Source: Catenuloplanes atrovinosus
Lineage (GTDB): Bacteria > Actinomycetota > Actinomycetes > Mycobacteriales > Micromonosporaceae
Assembly: GCF_031458235.1 (NCBI RefSeq)
Contig: NZ_JAVDYB010000001.1
Location: 6,204,501-6,268,500, forward strand
Reading direction: 5' to 3'
DNA length: 64,000 nt
In this document: positions 37,579 through 45,752 of the stretch, piece after piece
How positions within the stretch are numbered: the stretch's first letter is position 1
How the letters are laid out: each line of letters begins with the position of its first letter
The notes under the pieces: generated by a model
The model's input: the letters and a program-made list of their open reading frames with translations, nothing else
The model's database searches: none
What the model was told of the DNA's origin: nothing
Made by a program: the position numbers and the translations under genes

Positions 37579-38838
37579 CTATGCGACCGGCACCGTCGCG
37601 AGCGCGTTGACCACGTCGCCCACCACGACGATCGCAGGGGGCCGGATGCCGGCCGCGGCCGTCTTCTCCACCACGTCGCCGAGCGCGGCCTTGACCACGC
37701 GCTGCTCGCTGGTCGTACCCTCCTGGACCACCGCCGCCGGCGTCGATGCCGAGCGGCCGTGCGCCATCAGCGTCGCCGCGATCTTCGGCAGGTTCTTCAG
37801 GCCCATCAGGATCACCACCGTGCCGCGCATGCCGCCCAGCGACGGCCAGTCGACCAGCGACGTCGGGTCGTCCGGCGCGACGTGCCCGGACACCACGGTG
37901 AACTCGTGCGCCACCCCGCGGTGCGTGACCGGGATGCCGGCCACCGCCGGCGCCGCGATCGAGCTGGTCACCCCCGGTACGACGATGACCGGCACGCCCG
38001 CCTCGGCGCACGCCACGGCCTCCTCGCCGCCCCGGCCGAACACGTACGGATCGCCGCCTTTGAGCCGCACCACGAACGAGCCGGCCCGCGCGCGGTCCAC
38101 GATAATCCGGTTGATCTCCTCCTGCGCCTTGGCCGGCCCGTAGGGGATCTTCGACGCGTCGACCAGTTCCACCTCCGGCCGCAACTCGTCGAGCAGCAGG
38201 CCGGGCACCAGGCGGTCGGCGACCACCACGTCCGCGGTGGCGAGCAGCCGCCGTCCCTTGACCGTGATCAGCTCCGGGTCGCCCGGCCCGGCGCCGACCA
38301 GCGCCACCCGCCCGGGTGCGGCCGCGGTCTCCGGGGCCGGGCCGCGGAACGAGGCGGGCGTGTCCGGCACGTGGCAGCCGGGCAGCGTGCCGTCGGCCAG
38401 GCCGTCCCGCACGGCGTCCCGGACGACCTGCGCGCGGTGCGGATCGCCGCCGGCGGTGACCGCCACCGTCACCTGCCCGTGCCGGGCGACAGCGGGCGTC
38501 CAGGCGGTGGCGGCGTCACGGTCGTCCGCGCGGACGCAGAACACGCGCCGTTCCAGCGCGGCGGCGCTGACCGCGGCGGCGGCGAGGTTGTCGTCCACCG
38601 CCACCTGGACCAGCCAGGCGCCGTCGACGTCCTCGGCCTGGAACCGCCGCTCGGCCCAGGTGATCCGGCCCGCGTCGACCAGCGACCGGAGCGCGGGCGT
38701 GAGGTGCGGGGAGACGAGCAGCACGCGGGCGCCCGCGGACAGCAGCGCGGGGACGCGGCGGGTGGCGACCGCGCCGCCGCCGACCACGAGGACCTTCCGG
38801 CCGGTCAGGCGCAGCGCGAGGGGGTAGAGCTCGGTCAC
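37579..38838 (-). CDS. Uroporphyrinogen-III C-methyltransferase fused to precorrin-2 dehydrogenase-like domain
   Basis: A 419-residue CysG/CobA-type protein. Residues 1-150 carry a Rossmann domain (KVLVVGGGAVATRRVPALLSAGA) like the dehydrogenase/ferrochelatase half of CysG; the rest is the SAM-dependent methyltransferase: VALVGAGPGDPELITVKG, ADVVVADRLV, VRLKGGDPYVFGRGGEE and VTSSIAAPAVAGIPVTHRG. It makes precorrin-2 from uroporphyrinogen III for cobalamin or sirohaem. The GTG start at 38838 overlaps the cobT stop (GTGA). Upstream extension of the frame is a shadow of cobT. Confidence 0.9.
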   Translation of the reverse strand: MTELYPLALRLTGRKVLVVGGGAVATRRVPALLSAGARVLLVSPHLTPALRSLVDAGRITWAERRFQAEDVDGAWLVQVAVDDNLAAAAVSAAALERRVFCVRADDRDAATAWTPAVARHGQVTVAVTAGGDPHRAQVVRDAVRDGLADGTLPGCHVPDTPASFRGPAPETAAAPGRVALVGAGPGDPELITVKGRRLLATADVVVADRLVPGLLLDELRPEVELVDASKIPYGPAKAQEEINRIIVDRARAGSFVVRLKGGDPYVFGRGGEEAVACAEAGVPVIVVPGVTSSIAAPAVAGIPVTHRGVAHEFTVVSGHVAPDDPTSLVDWPSLGGMRGTVVILMGLKNLPKIAATLMAHGRSASTPAAVVQEGTTSEQRVVKAALGDVVEKTAAAGIRPPAIVVVGDVVNALATVPVA

Positions 38839-39878
38839 TTCTCGGTCACTCCGGCGGAGTCGAAGGTGGCGACCTCGTGCAGCACGCGGACGGCGGCGGC
38901 CACGATGGGCAGCGCGAGCACCGCGCCGGTGCCCTCGCCGAGCCGCATGTGCAGGTCGATGAGCGGGTCGAGGCCGAGGTGGGCGAGCGCCGCGGTGGCG
39001 CCCGGCTCGACCGAGCGGTGGCCGGCCACGAGCGCGGCCGTCACGCCGGGATGCAGCGCGGCCGCGACGAGCGCGCCGGCCAGCGTGTTCACCCCGTCGA
39101 CGATCAGCGGCACCCGGTGCGCCGCCGCCGCCAGCATGAACCCGGCGATCGCCGCGTGCTCCAGCCCGCCGACCTCGGCGAGCACGCGCAGCGGGTCCGG
39201 GTCCGCCGGCAGCCGGCGCAGCGCGGTCCGTACCACCGAGGTCTTGAGTTGAAGGGTGTAGTCGTCGATGCCGGTGCCGCGCCCGGTGACCTCGGCCGCG
39301 TCCCGCCCGGTGAACGCCGCGATCAGCGCGGCGGCGGGGGTGGTGTTCGCGATGCCCATGTCGCCCGCGATCAGGATTCTCGCGCCGTCCGCGACCAGCC
39401 GGTCCGCGACCCGGATGCCGGCCTCGATCGCGGCCCGCGCGTCCGCCTCGCTCATCGCGGGCCCGACCGCGAGGTCGTCGGTGCCGGGGCGCACCTTGGC
39501 GACGATCAGGCCGGGCGCGGGATCGAGGTCGGCGGCCACGCCCACGTCGACCACGTGCACGCCGGCGCCGACCTCCCGGGCGAACGCGTTGACCACGGCG
39601 CCGCCGGCCAGGTAGTTCGCCACCATCTGCACGGTCACCTCCTGCGGCCACGGCGACACGCGCTGGGCGTGGACGCCGTGGTCACCGGCGAAGACCGCGA
39701 CCGCGGCCGGCGCGGGCAGCGGCGGCGGGCAGGTCCCGGCCAGGCCGGCCAGGCGGATGGAGAGCTCCTCCAGCGCGCCGAGTGAGCCGGCGGGCTTGGT
39801 GAGGCGGTCGTGCCGCGCCCGGGCGGCCGCCATCGCCTCCTCGTCCGGCGGACGGATGGCGTCAAGCGTCTCCCGCAT
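38835..39878 (-). CDS. cobT: Nicotinate-nucleotide--dimethylbenzimidazole phosphoribosyltransferase
   Basis: Transfers phosphoribose from nicotinate mononucleotide to dimethylbenzimidazole, forming the lower ligand precursor of cobalamin. The 347-residue protein has RHDRLTKPAGSLGALEELSIRLAG, VFAGDHGVHAQRVSPWPQEVT, GDMGIANTTPAAALIAAFTG, the RGTGIDD segment and HRSVEPGATAALAHLGLDPLIDLHMRLGEGTGA with the catalytic Glu. It overlaps the gene before it by 17 bp and the one after by 4 bp, so the three form one translated unit. Confidence 0.95.
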   Translation of the reverse strand: MRETLDAIRPPDEEAMAAARARHDRLTKPAGSLGALEELSIRLAGLAGTCPPPLPAPAAVAVFAGDHGVHAQRVSPWPQEVTVQMVANYLAGGAVVNAFAREVGAGVHVVDVGVAADLDPAPGLIVAKVRPGTDDLAVGPAMSEADARAAIEAGIRVADRLVADGARILIAGDMGIANTTPAAALIAAFTGRDAAEVTGRGTGIDDYTLQLKTSVVRTALRRLPADPDPLRVLAEVGGLEHAAIAGFMLAAAAHRVPLIVDGVNTLAGALVAAALHPGVTAALVAGHRSVEPGATAALAHLGLDPLIDLHMRLGEGTGAVLALPIVAAAVRVLHEVATFDSAGVTEK

Positions 39879-40944
39879 GATCAGCCCTTTCCTCGAAGCC
39901 GTCGACCTCCAGCAGGGTACGGAGCACCGCCAGGAAACGGTCCGTGGTGGCAGTGTCCCGCACCGCGACGCGCACGTAGTCCGGTCCCAGCCCGGGGAAC
40001 GTGTCGCCGCGCCGTACCGCGACGCCGTTCTCCCGCAGCGCGAGCCGCAGTTTGTCCGCCCCGGCGACCCTGACGAGGACGAACGCGCTGGCCGGTGCGC
40101 CGATCACGGTCACGCCCGGCAGCGCGCGAAGCCGGTGCACAAGGTATCGCCGATCGTCGGCCAGCCGCGCGGCGATCTCGCGTTCGGTGGCGACCGCCAC
40201 CGGGGACGCGCACGCCTCCGCCGCCGCCAGCGCGGGCGTGGAGACCGGCCAGAGCGGCTGTACGGCCCGGCAGCGCGCGATCAGGTCGGCCGGCCCGAGC
40301 AGGTAGCCGACCCGCAGCCCGGCCAGCCCCCAGGTCTTGGTCAGGCTGCGCACCACGACCAGCCCGGGCAGGTCGCGCCGTTCGGCCAGCGACTCCGGCT
40401 CGCGGTCGAGGCCGGGCCGGTACGCGCTGTCCGCGAACGCCTCGTCCACCACCAGCACCCGGCCGGGCGCGGCCAGCGCCGCGATCCGGTCCGCCGGGTG
40501 CAGCACCGAGGTCGGGTTCGTCGGGTTGCCGATGAAGACCAGGTCCGCGCCGTCCGGCAGCGGGAGGTCGGGCGGGAGCGTGAAGTCGCCGGGGAGCACC
40601 ACCCGCCGGACGTCGTGCCCGGCGCCGCGCAGCGCCGCCTCCGGCTCGGTGAACTGCGGGTGCACCACGACCGGGCAGCGCGCGTCGCGCAACGCCTGGG
40701 CCAGCAGCACGAAGCCCTGGGCGGCACCGGCGGTGAGCAGCACCTCCTCCGGCGGGCGGCGGTGCCGGGCGGCGATCGCCGCGGTGGCCGGGCCGGGGTC
40801 GGGGTACGCCGCGAGCGCGGACAGCGACGCCAGGATCGGCGCGGACAGCCACTCGGGCATCGGGTCGCGGCGCACGTTCACGGCCAGGTCGACCAGCCCG
40901 GGCGCCACCTCCGCGTCACCGTGGTGGCCCAGCTCCTCGTGCAA
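39862..40944 (-). CDS. cobC: CobC-type threonine-phosphate decarboxylase (PLP)
   Basis: A fold-type I PLP enzyme of 360 residues: LAVNVRRDPMPEWL, LLTAGAAQGFVLLAQAL, NPTNPTSVL, VVDEAFADSAY and the Schiff-base lysine in SLTKTWGLAGLRVGYL. With cobT and the methyltransferase next to it, it is most likely the CobC/CobD enzyme that makes the aminopropanol phosphate linker of cobalamin; a histidinol-phosphate aminotransferase-like role is the alternative. The TTG start at 40944 follows GGAGGGAG with 6 nt spacing. No cobalamin riboswitch fits in the short leader. Confidence 0.85.
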   Translation of the reverse strand: MHEELGHHGDAEVAPGLVDLAVNVRRDPMPEWLSAPILASLSALAAYPDPGPATAAIAARHRRPPEEVLLTAGAAQGFVLLAQALRDARCPVVVHPQFTEPEAALRGAGHDVRRVVLPGDFTLPPDLPLPDGADLVFIGNPTNPTSVLHPADRIAALAAPGRVLVVDEAFADSAYRPGLDREPESLAERRDLPGLVVVRSLTKTWGLAGLRVGYLLGPADLIARCRAVQPLWPVSTPALAAAEACASPVAVATEREIAARLADDRRYLVHRLRALPGVTVIGAPASAFVLVRVAGADKLRLALRENGVAVRRGDTFPGLGPDYVRVAVRDTATTDRFLAVLRTLLEVDGFEERADHAGDA

Positions 40945-41082
40945 TCCGTACTCCCTCCGTCGCAGAAGTACACAACAGCATGCGGCAGGGGTACGGCGCC
41001 CTCACAGCCCGCCAGGCGAGATGTGAGGAGCGGTTCACTCCTTTCCGCCCTCACATAAACGAATATGTCCTACTTTTGGCGT

Positions 41083-43296
41083 ATGGAGCGCACTACCTCC
41101 GCGGCCGGCAAGCTCGCCGCCCTCCTCCGTACCGGGATCATCGTCGGAGTGATCGTCGCGGGGATGGCGTACCCGCTGGCCGCCCTGGCCGGGCTCGGCG
41201 CCAAGGCCGGCATCGAGAAGGTGCGCGAGCTCCCCCGCGAGCTGACCGTCCCGCCCAACGCGCAGACCAGCTACGTCTACGCCGCCGACGGCAAGACGCT
41301 GATCACGATGTTCTACGAGGAGCACCGCAAGCCGCTCGCGCTCAGCGACATCTCCCGGCACGTCCAGCACGCGATCATCGCGGCCGAGGACGCGCGCTTC
41401 TACGAACACAACGGCGTCGACATGAAGGGCGCGGCCCGCGCGTTCGTCGCGAATCAGCGGGCCGGCGGCGTCTCCCAGGGCGCCTCCACGCTGACCATGC
41501 AGTACGTCCGGATGGCGCTGCGCGACGGCGCCGAGTCGCCGGTCCAGGCGCTCGCCGCCACCGAGCAGACCACCGGCCGCAAGCTGCGCGAGATGCGGCT
41601 GGCCATGGAGGTCGAGAAGCGGATGTCCAAGGAGCAGATCCTGGAGGGCTACCTCAACTCCGCCTACTTCGGGCACCGCGCGTACGGCATCGGCGCCGCC
41701 GCCGAGGTCTTCTTCTCCAAGGACGCCGGCTCGCTGACCGTGGCCGAGGCCGCGCTGCTGGCCGGCCTGGTCAAGGCGCCCTCCGCGTACGACCCGGCGG
41801 GCCGGGACCAGGAGGCCGCGATCGCGCGCCGCGACTACGTGATCGACCGGATGACGCAGGCCGGCCACCTCAGCGCGCGGCAGGCGCGGAAGGAGAAGGC
41901 CGCGCCGATCGAGCTGAAGCTGACGAACCCGCCGAACGACTGCCTCGCGGTGCCCGAGCGCGTCAACGACTGGGGCTTCTTCTGCGACTACTTCAAGAAC
42001 TGGTGGATGCAGCAGGCCGCGTTCGGCAAGGACCCGGCCGAGCGGCTGGACCGGCTCCGGCGCGGCGGCTACCACATCGTGACCACGCTCGACCCGGCCG
42101 TGCAGGCCGACGCGCAGCGGCACGTGCTCGACAAGGAGGGGACCCGCAGCCGGTACGCGCACGGCACGGTCGCGGTCGAGCCGGGCAGCGGGCACGTGCG
42201 CGCGATGGCGGTCAACCGGGTCTACTCGCTGGACAAGAGGGACAACGGCCGGCACAGCGACGCGCGACTGCGCCGGGCCGGCCTGCTCGGCACCTACCCG
42301 AACACGGTCAACCCGCTGCTCGGCGGCGGCGACATGCCCGGCTACCAGGCCGGCTCCACGTTCAAGCTGTTCACCATGCTCGCGGCGCTGGACGAGGGAC
42401 TGCCGCTGAGCACCAGCTACTACGCGCCGGAGCGGCTGAAGACCAAGTACCCGGCGGACTGGAACGACCCGACCCGGTGCGGCGACCGCTGGTGCGTGCG
42501 CAACGCCAGCACGTCGATGACCGGGCGGAAGAACATGTGGTCCGGCTTCGGCCAGTCGGTGAACACCTACTTCGTACAGCTGGAGCAGAAGGTCGGGGCG
42601 CAGCGCGCGGTGCGCATGGCGGAACGGCTCGGCCTGCGCTGGCGCACCGAGATCGACCGCGTTCAGGCCTCACCGGAGCGGGCGCGCGGCTGGGGCGCGT
42701 TCACGCTCGGCGTCGCGGACACCACGCCGCTGGAGATGGCCAACGCGTACGCCACCGTGGCGGCGGAGGGCCGCTACTGCGAGCCGCTGCCGGTGCTCTC
42801 CGTGACCGGCCCGGACGGCAGGCCCGCCACCCGTACCGTGAACGGCGCCCCGGTCGAGGTCGCGCGATCGCGCTGCCACCAGGCGATCCCGGTCGAGGTG
42901 GCGCGCGCGGCGACGGACGCGGCCCGGTGCACCACCGGCTCCTCGGACGGCGGCCGGTGCGGCGGCTGGTCGACCGCGGGCGGCGTGCGCGGCACGGTGG
43001 ACCGCCCGGTCGCCGGCAAATCCGGCACCACCGACAACTACCAGGCGTCCTGGTTCGTCGGGTACGTCCCGCAGCTGGCCGTGGCCGCGTTCCTGGCCGA
43101 CCCGGACAATCCGCAGCACCGGGTCGGCACTGAGCACAGCTACAAGTCGCGGACCACGGTCGCGGAGACGCTGCGCGACGCGATGCGCGACCAGCCGGTC
43201 AAGCGCTTCACCGCGCCGTCCGAGCAGCTGATGTACGGCGCGGACCGGGACTCCGGCCGCGACTCCGACTCCGACTCCGGCTCCGGCCGCGAGTGA
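41083..43296 (+). CDS. Class A penicillin-binding protein
   Basis: A bifunctional peptidoglycan synthase, about 737 residues from ATG 41083 (an ATG at 41065 is also possible; neither has a clear ribosome binding site). After one transmembrane helix (TGIIVGVIVAGMAYPLAALAG) comes a GT51 glycosyltransferase with AAEDARFYEHNGVD, GASTLTMQYVRM and EGYLNSAYFG, then a transpeptidase with SxxK in GSTFKLF, SxN in QSVNTYF and KSGT in AGKSGTTDN. The C-terminus is a Ser/Asp/Arg tail. It is divergent from the cob genes; CCTCACA/TGTGAGG repeats in the gap (41000, 41022, 41049) might be operators. Confidence 0.93.
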   Translation: MERTTSAAGKLAALLRTGIIVGVIVAGMAYPLAALAGLGAKAGIEKVRELPRELTVPPNAQTSYVYAADGKTLITMFYEEHRKPLALSDISRHVQHAIIAAEDARFYEHNGVDMKGAARAFVANQRAGGVSQGASTLTMQYVRMALRDGAESPVQALAATEQTTGRKLREMRLAMEVEKRMSKEQILEGYLNSAYFGHRAYGIGAAAEVFFSKDAGSLTVAEAALLAGLVKAPSAYDPAGRDQEAAIARRDYVIDRMTQAGHLSARQARKEKAAPIELKLTNPPNDCLAVPERVNDWGFFCDYFKNWWMQQAAFGKDPAERLDRLRRGGYHIVTTLDPAVQADAQRHVLDKEGTRSRYAHGTVAVEPGSGHVRAMAVNRVYSLDKRDNGRHSDARLRRAGLLGTYPNTVNPLLGGGDMPGYQAGSTFKLFTMLAALDEGLPLSTSYYAPERLKTKYPADWNDPTRCGDRWCVRNASTSMTGRKNMWSGFGQSVNTYFVQLEQKVGAQRAVRMAERLGLRWRTEIDRVQASPERARGWGAFTLGVADTTPLEMANAYATVAAEGRYCEPLPVLSVTGPDGRPATRTVNGAPVEVARSRCHQAIPVEVARAATDAARCTTGSSDGGRCGGWSTAGGVRGTVDRPVAGKSGTTDNYQASWFVGYVPQLAVAAFLADPDNPQHRVGTEHSYKSRTTVAETLRDAMRDQPVKRFTAPSEQLMYGADRDSGRDSDSDSGSGRE

Positions 43297-43878
43297 TCAC
43301 CGCAGGTCGGCCGCGACCAGCGACCACACCTCCAGGTCGGCGCGCGCGCCGAGCACGTGCCCGGCGCTGCGCAGCACCCCCTCGTAGCTGAACCCGGCCT
43401 TCTCCGCGACCCGGCGGGCCGCCACGTTGCCGGGCGGCACCCGGATCTCCAGCCGCGCGAAGCCGTGCTCCATGATCAGCGCGAACGACACCGCGATGAC
43501 CGCCTCGGCGGCCAGCCCGTAGCCCCGGGCGGCCGGCTCCAGCGCGACGCACACCTCGGTGACCCGGCCGGCCCAGTCGGTGCGCTTCGTCCAGAGGCTG
43601 CCGATCAGCCGGTCGTCCTCCCGGCGGACGATGCCGAGGTGGTCACCGGCGCCGCTGTCCCGCCGCTCCTGCGCCTCCTCCGTGCACCACTCCAGCCCGT
43701 CTATCGGCCCGGCGTCCTCGTCGAACGGCAGCCACCGCCGCGTCATCCGGTCGCTGAAGACGACGCCGATCTGCTTGGCGTCCGCGCCGGTCAGCGCGCG
43801 CACGAGCAGGCGCGGGGTGGAGACGGTCAACGCCGGGAACGGGCGCACCGCCACGAGGCCACTCACGCGCCAGACCAT
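43297..43878 (-). CDS. GNAT N-acetyltransferase (RimJ/RimL type)
   Basis: About 193 residues from ATG 43878 (the start is uncertain; a longer frame reaches 43914). TPRLLVRALTGADAKQI, LIGSLWTKRTDWAGRVTEVCVALEPAARGYGLAAEAVIA (acetyl-CoA loop, with GYG where GRG or GKG is usual) and RVPPGNVAARRVAEKAGFSYEGVLR mark the RimJ/RimL-like group. The acceptor is unknown. It converges on the penicillin-binding protein gene with no gap between the stops. Confidence 0.88.
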   Translation of the reverse strand: MVWRVSGLVAVRPFPALTVSTPRLLVRALTGADAKQIGVVFSDRMTRRWLPFDEDAGPIDGLEWCTEEAQERRDSGAGDHLGIVRREDDRLIGSLWTKRTDWAGRVTEVCVALEPAARGYGLAAEAVIAVSFALIMEHGFARLEIRVPPGNVAARRVAEKAGFSYEGVLRSAGHVLGARADLEVWSLVAADLR

Positions 43879-44019
43879 ACCGGCCGGGTACGACACGTAC
43901 CCGCCGTTCGGCAAGGCTTTTCACCGTAAATAGTCGGCTTTGAACACGCGAAGAGGCCGAAAACCGACAGATCACCACCGCCGGAAGTGGCCTTATCATC
44001 CGCGAGTAACCTGCCAAGG

Positions 44020-44826
44020 GTGTACCGGTTCCTGTTCACCCCCCGCTGGCTGGGCTATCTCGCACTGGCCCTGGCCGCGGCCGGGGTCATGGTGCTGCTC
44101 GGCAACTGGCAGCTCAGCCGTTACCAGGAACGCAGCGCGATCAACGACCGCATCGACCGCGCGGACAGCGTCGCACCGGTCCCGCTCACCTCGACCATGG
44201 ACGCGCCCGACCGGGCCGGCACGCCCGGCACCGCCCCCGGCAAGGACGTCGAGTGGACCCGCGTCACCGTCACCGGCGTCTACGACCCGGCGAACGAGAT
44301 CCTCGCCCGCAGCCGTACCGTCGCGGGCCAGGTCGGCTTCGAGGTGATCACCCCGCTCCGGCTGCCCGACGGCACCGCCGTCCTGATCGACCGCGGCTGG
44401 ATCCCACCCGCCGAGGGCGACGCGCTGGCCCGCCCCGCGATCCCGCCCGCCCCCACCGGCACCGTCACCGTGATCGGCAAAATCCACCTCTCCGAGAGCA
44501 AGGCCGGCACCCTCGACCGCCGCGACGGCCGCCTCGAGACCCGCCGCATCGGCCTCCCCACGCTCGCGCCCGAGCTGCCGTACCCCATCTACGGCGCGTA
44601 TCTCCTGCTCACCGAGCAACAGCCGGCCGCCGACCCGGCATTCGTCCAGATCGAGGCCCGCCACGAGAACGCCTGGCAGAACGGCGGCTACGCCGTCCAG
44701 TGGTGGCTCTTCGCCGCCCTCACCCTCGCCGGCTTCATCTGGCTCGCCCACCGCGAGGCCCGCGGCCCCACCACCCCCACCAGCCGCCTCACCGAAGACA
44801 CCACCCCCTACGCCCAAACCCCCTGA
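44020..44826 (+). CDS. SURF1 family protein
   Basis: A membrane protein linked to cytochrome aa3 oxidase assembly. The first helix ends GNWQLSRYQER, the outer domain contains VTVTGVYDPANEILARSRTVAGQVGFEVITPLRLPDGTAVLIDRGWIP, and the last helix follows NGGYAVQWWLFAALTLAGFIWL; all are SURF1 hallmarks. From GTG 44020 there are 268 residues; the frame is open to 43987, and that extension contains a TTA codon, which is rare here. It fits functionally with the CtaJ-like gene elsewhere in the window. Confidence 0.88.
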   Translation: MYRFLFTPRWLGYLALALAAAGVMVLLGNWQLSRYQERSAINDRIDRADSVAPVPLTSTMDAPDRAGTPGTAPGKDVEWTRVTVTGVYDPANEILARSRTVAGQVGFEVITPLRLPDGTAVLIDRGWIPPAEGDALARPAIPPAPTGTVTVIGKIHLSESKAGTLDRRDGRLETRRIGLPTLAPELPYPIYGAYLLLTEQQPAADPAFVQIEARHENAWQNGGYAVQWWLFAALTLAGFIWLAHREARGPTTPTSRLTEDTTPYAQTP

Positions 44827-44856
44827 CCCGCGTCTCCACCGACTTCGGATCTCCCC

Positions 44857-45035
44857 GCTCCCGGCGTGGTGCGGCCCGCACGCCCCCGCGGACGCAGCGC
44901 TAGCTCCGGGGACGACCCCAGACCCCGATCCTCCCGCTCCCAGCCGGATGCGGCCCGCATGCTCCCGCGGGCAAACCTCGCGGCGGCTCCGCCGCCGCTC
45001 CACCGCCGCATCGGAGCCGGTCCCGCCCCTGGTCA
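44857..45035 (-). repeat. Dispersed repeat, minus-orientation block
   Basis: Two successive related units, one degenerate (about 44857-44920) and one with the exact core at 44957-44971, read on the minus strand as GGTTTGCCCGCGGGAGCATG followed by GGGAGCGGGA. The outer part shares GGAGCCGGT and GGTCAC with the 139-bp copy but has drifted. Confidence 0.65.
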
Positions 45036-45232
45036 CTCAACCCCACGCACTACCCGCACCACCACGACTCCCGGCCGCGCCATCGCACCCCAGACAGCCA
45101 GAGCCGACGCGCGCCTGGAGCGCGCGGCGGGTGTCCTCGCCGCGCTTGGCCGGCGGGTAACCGCCCCCGTCGCCGTCACCGTCGCCCGATATTTCCGCAT
45201 ATAGACGGTCTCGGCTAGGTGTCCGCTGCGAC

Positions 45233-45285
45233 TTTGTGAGCCTCAGGCACGTTATTCGGTGGGAATTACGTGCCTGAGGCTCACA
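45233..45285. repeat. Palindromic hairpin element, copy 2
   Basis: Arms TGTGAGCCTCAGGCACGT (45235-45252) and the exact reverse complement (45268-45285) enclose ATTC/GAAT and the 5-nt loop GGTGG (45258-45262). The upstream flank GCGACTTTGTGAG and downstream GGTCGATCAA are shared with copy 1 at 804-862, so the repeated unit is larger than the hairpin, about 70-80 bp. Only the loop and the spacer before GGTCGATCAA differ. Confidence 0.8.
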
Positions 45286-45382
45286 TAGATGAAAACTGGT
45301 CGATCAACGGGCCCGCGCCACGACCACGGACGCGGCGTCGGCGCGGCCGGGAGGTGAGCAAAGGCGCGGACGGCGTGGTAGC

Positions 45383-45521
45383 GGTGACCACACGGACACC
45401 GGCTCCGACCGGCGGACCGGAGCGGAGCGCCAGCGGAGTCGGAGGGAAGCCGGAGGTTTGCCCGCGGGAGCATGCGGGCCGCACCGGGCTGGGAGCGGGA
45501 ATATCGGGGTCCGGGGTCGTC
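45383..45521 (+). repeat. 139-bp dispersed repeat, inverted twin of 21671-21809
   Basis: Full-length, ungapped match to the reverse complement of 21671-21809 with about six differences. The core 15-mer is at 45461-45475. A second, shorter unit with the exact core follows at 45540-45554, and a third degenerate one near 45620. Confidence 0.85.
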
Positions 45522-45752
45522 CACGGAGTCGGCACAGCGCCCGCGGGAGCATGCGGGCCGCACCACGCCGGACGCGGGAAGATCCGGGGGGCGGGGTCGT
45601 CCACGGAGCTAGCGCTGCGCCCGCGGGCCGCACCACGCCGGAAGCGGGAAAGGGGTCGCCCTCGCAGCTCGCACGGCGAGGAGCAGGTCCGATACAGGGG
45701 GCGGCAGGGTCCGGCGTCGCTCCCACAGCTCGCACGGCGAAGGGGGTCCGGT

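Larger units (their letters stand above)
44827..45752. other. Gene-free region of dispersed repeats
   Basis: No gene is supported. Three exact copies of CCCGCGGGAGCATGC lie here: one on the minus strand (44957-44971) and two on the plus strand (45461-45475, 45540-45554), each within longer related sequence. The two orientations face each other across the palindromic element at 45233-45285. Partial copies that lack GAGCATGC lie near 44870 and 45620. Confidence 0.6.

Noticed and set aside
37579-39651. 690-codon version of the CysG/CobA-type gene
   Set aside because: The first 270 codons are a shadow of cobT; the true start is the GTG at 38838 overlapping the cobT stop.
40945-41082. Cobalamin riboswitch ahead of the cob genes
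   Set aside because: The gap is about 140 bp, shared with a divergent promoter, and shows no B12-box-like sequence or the needed stems.
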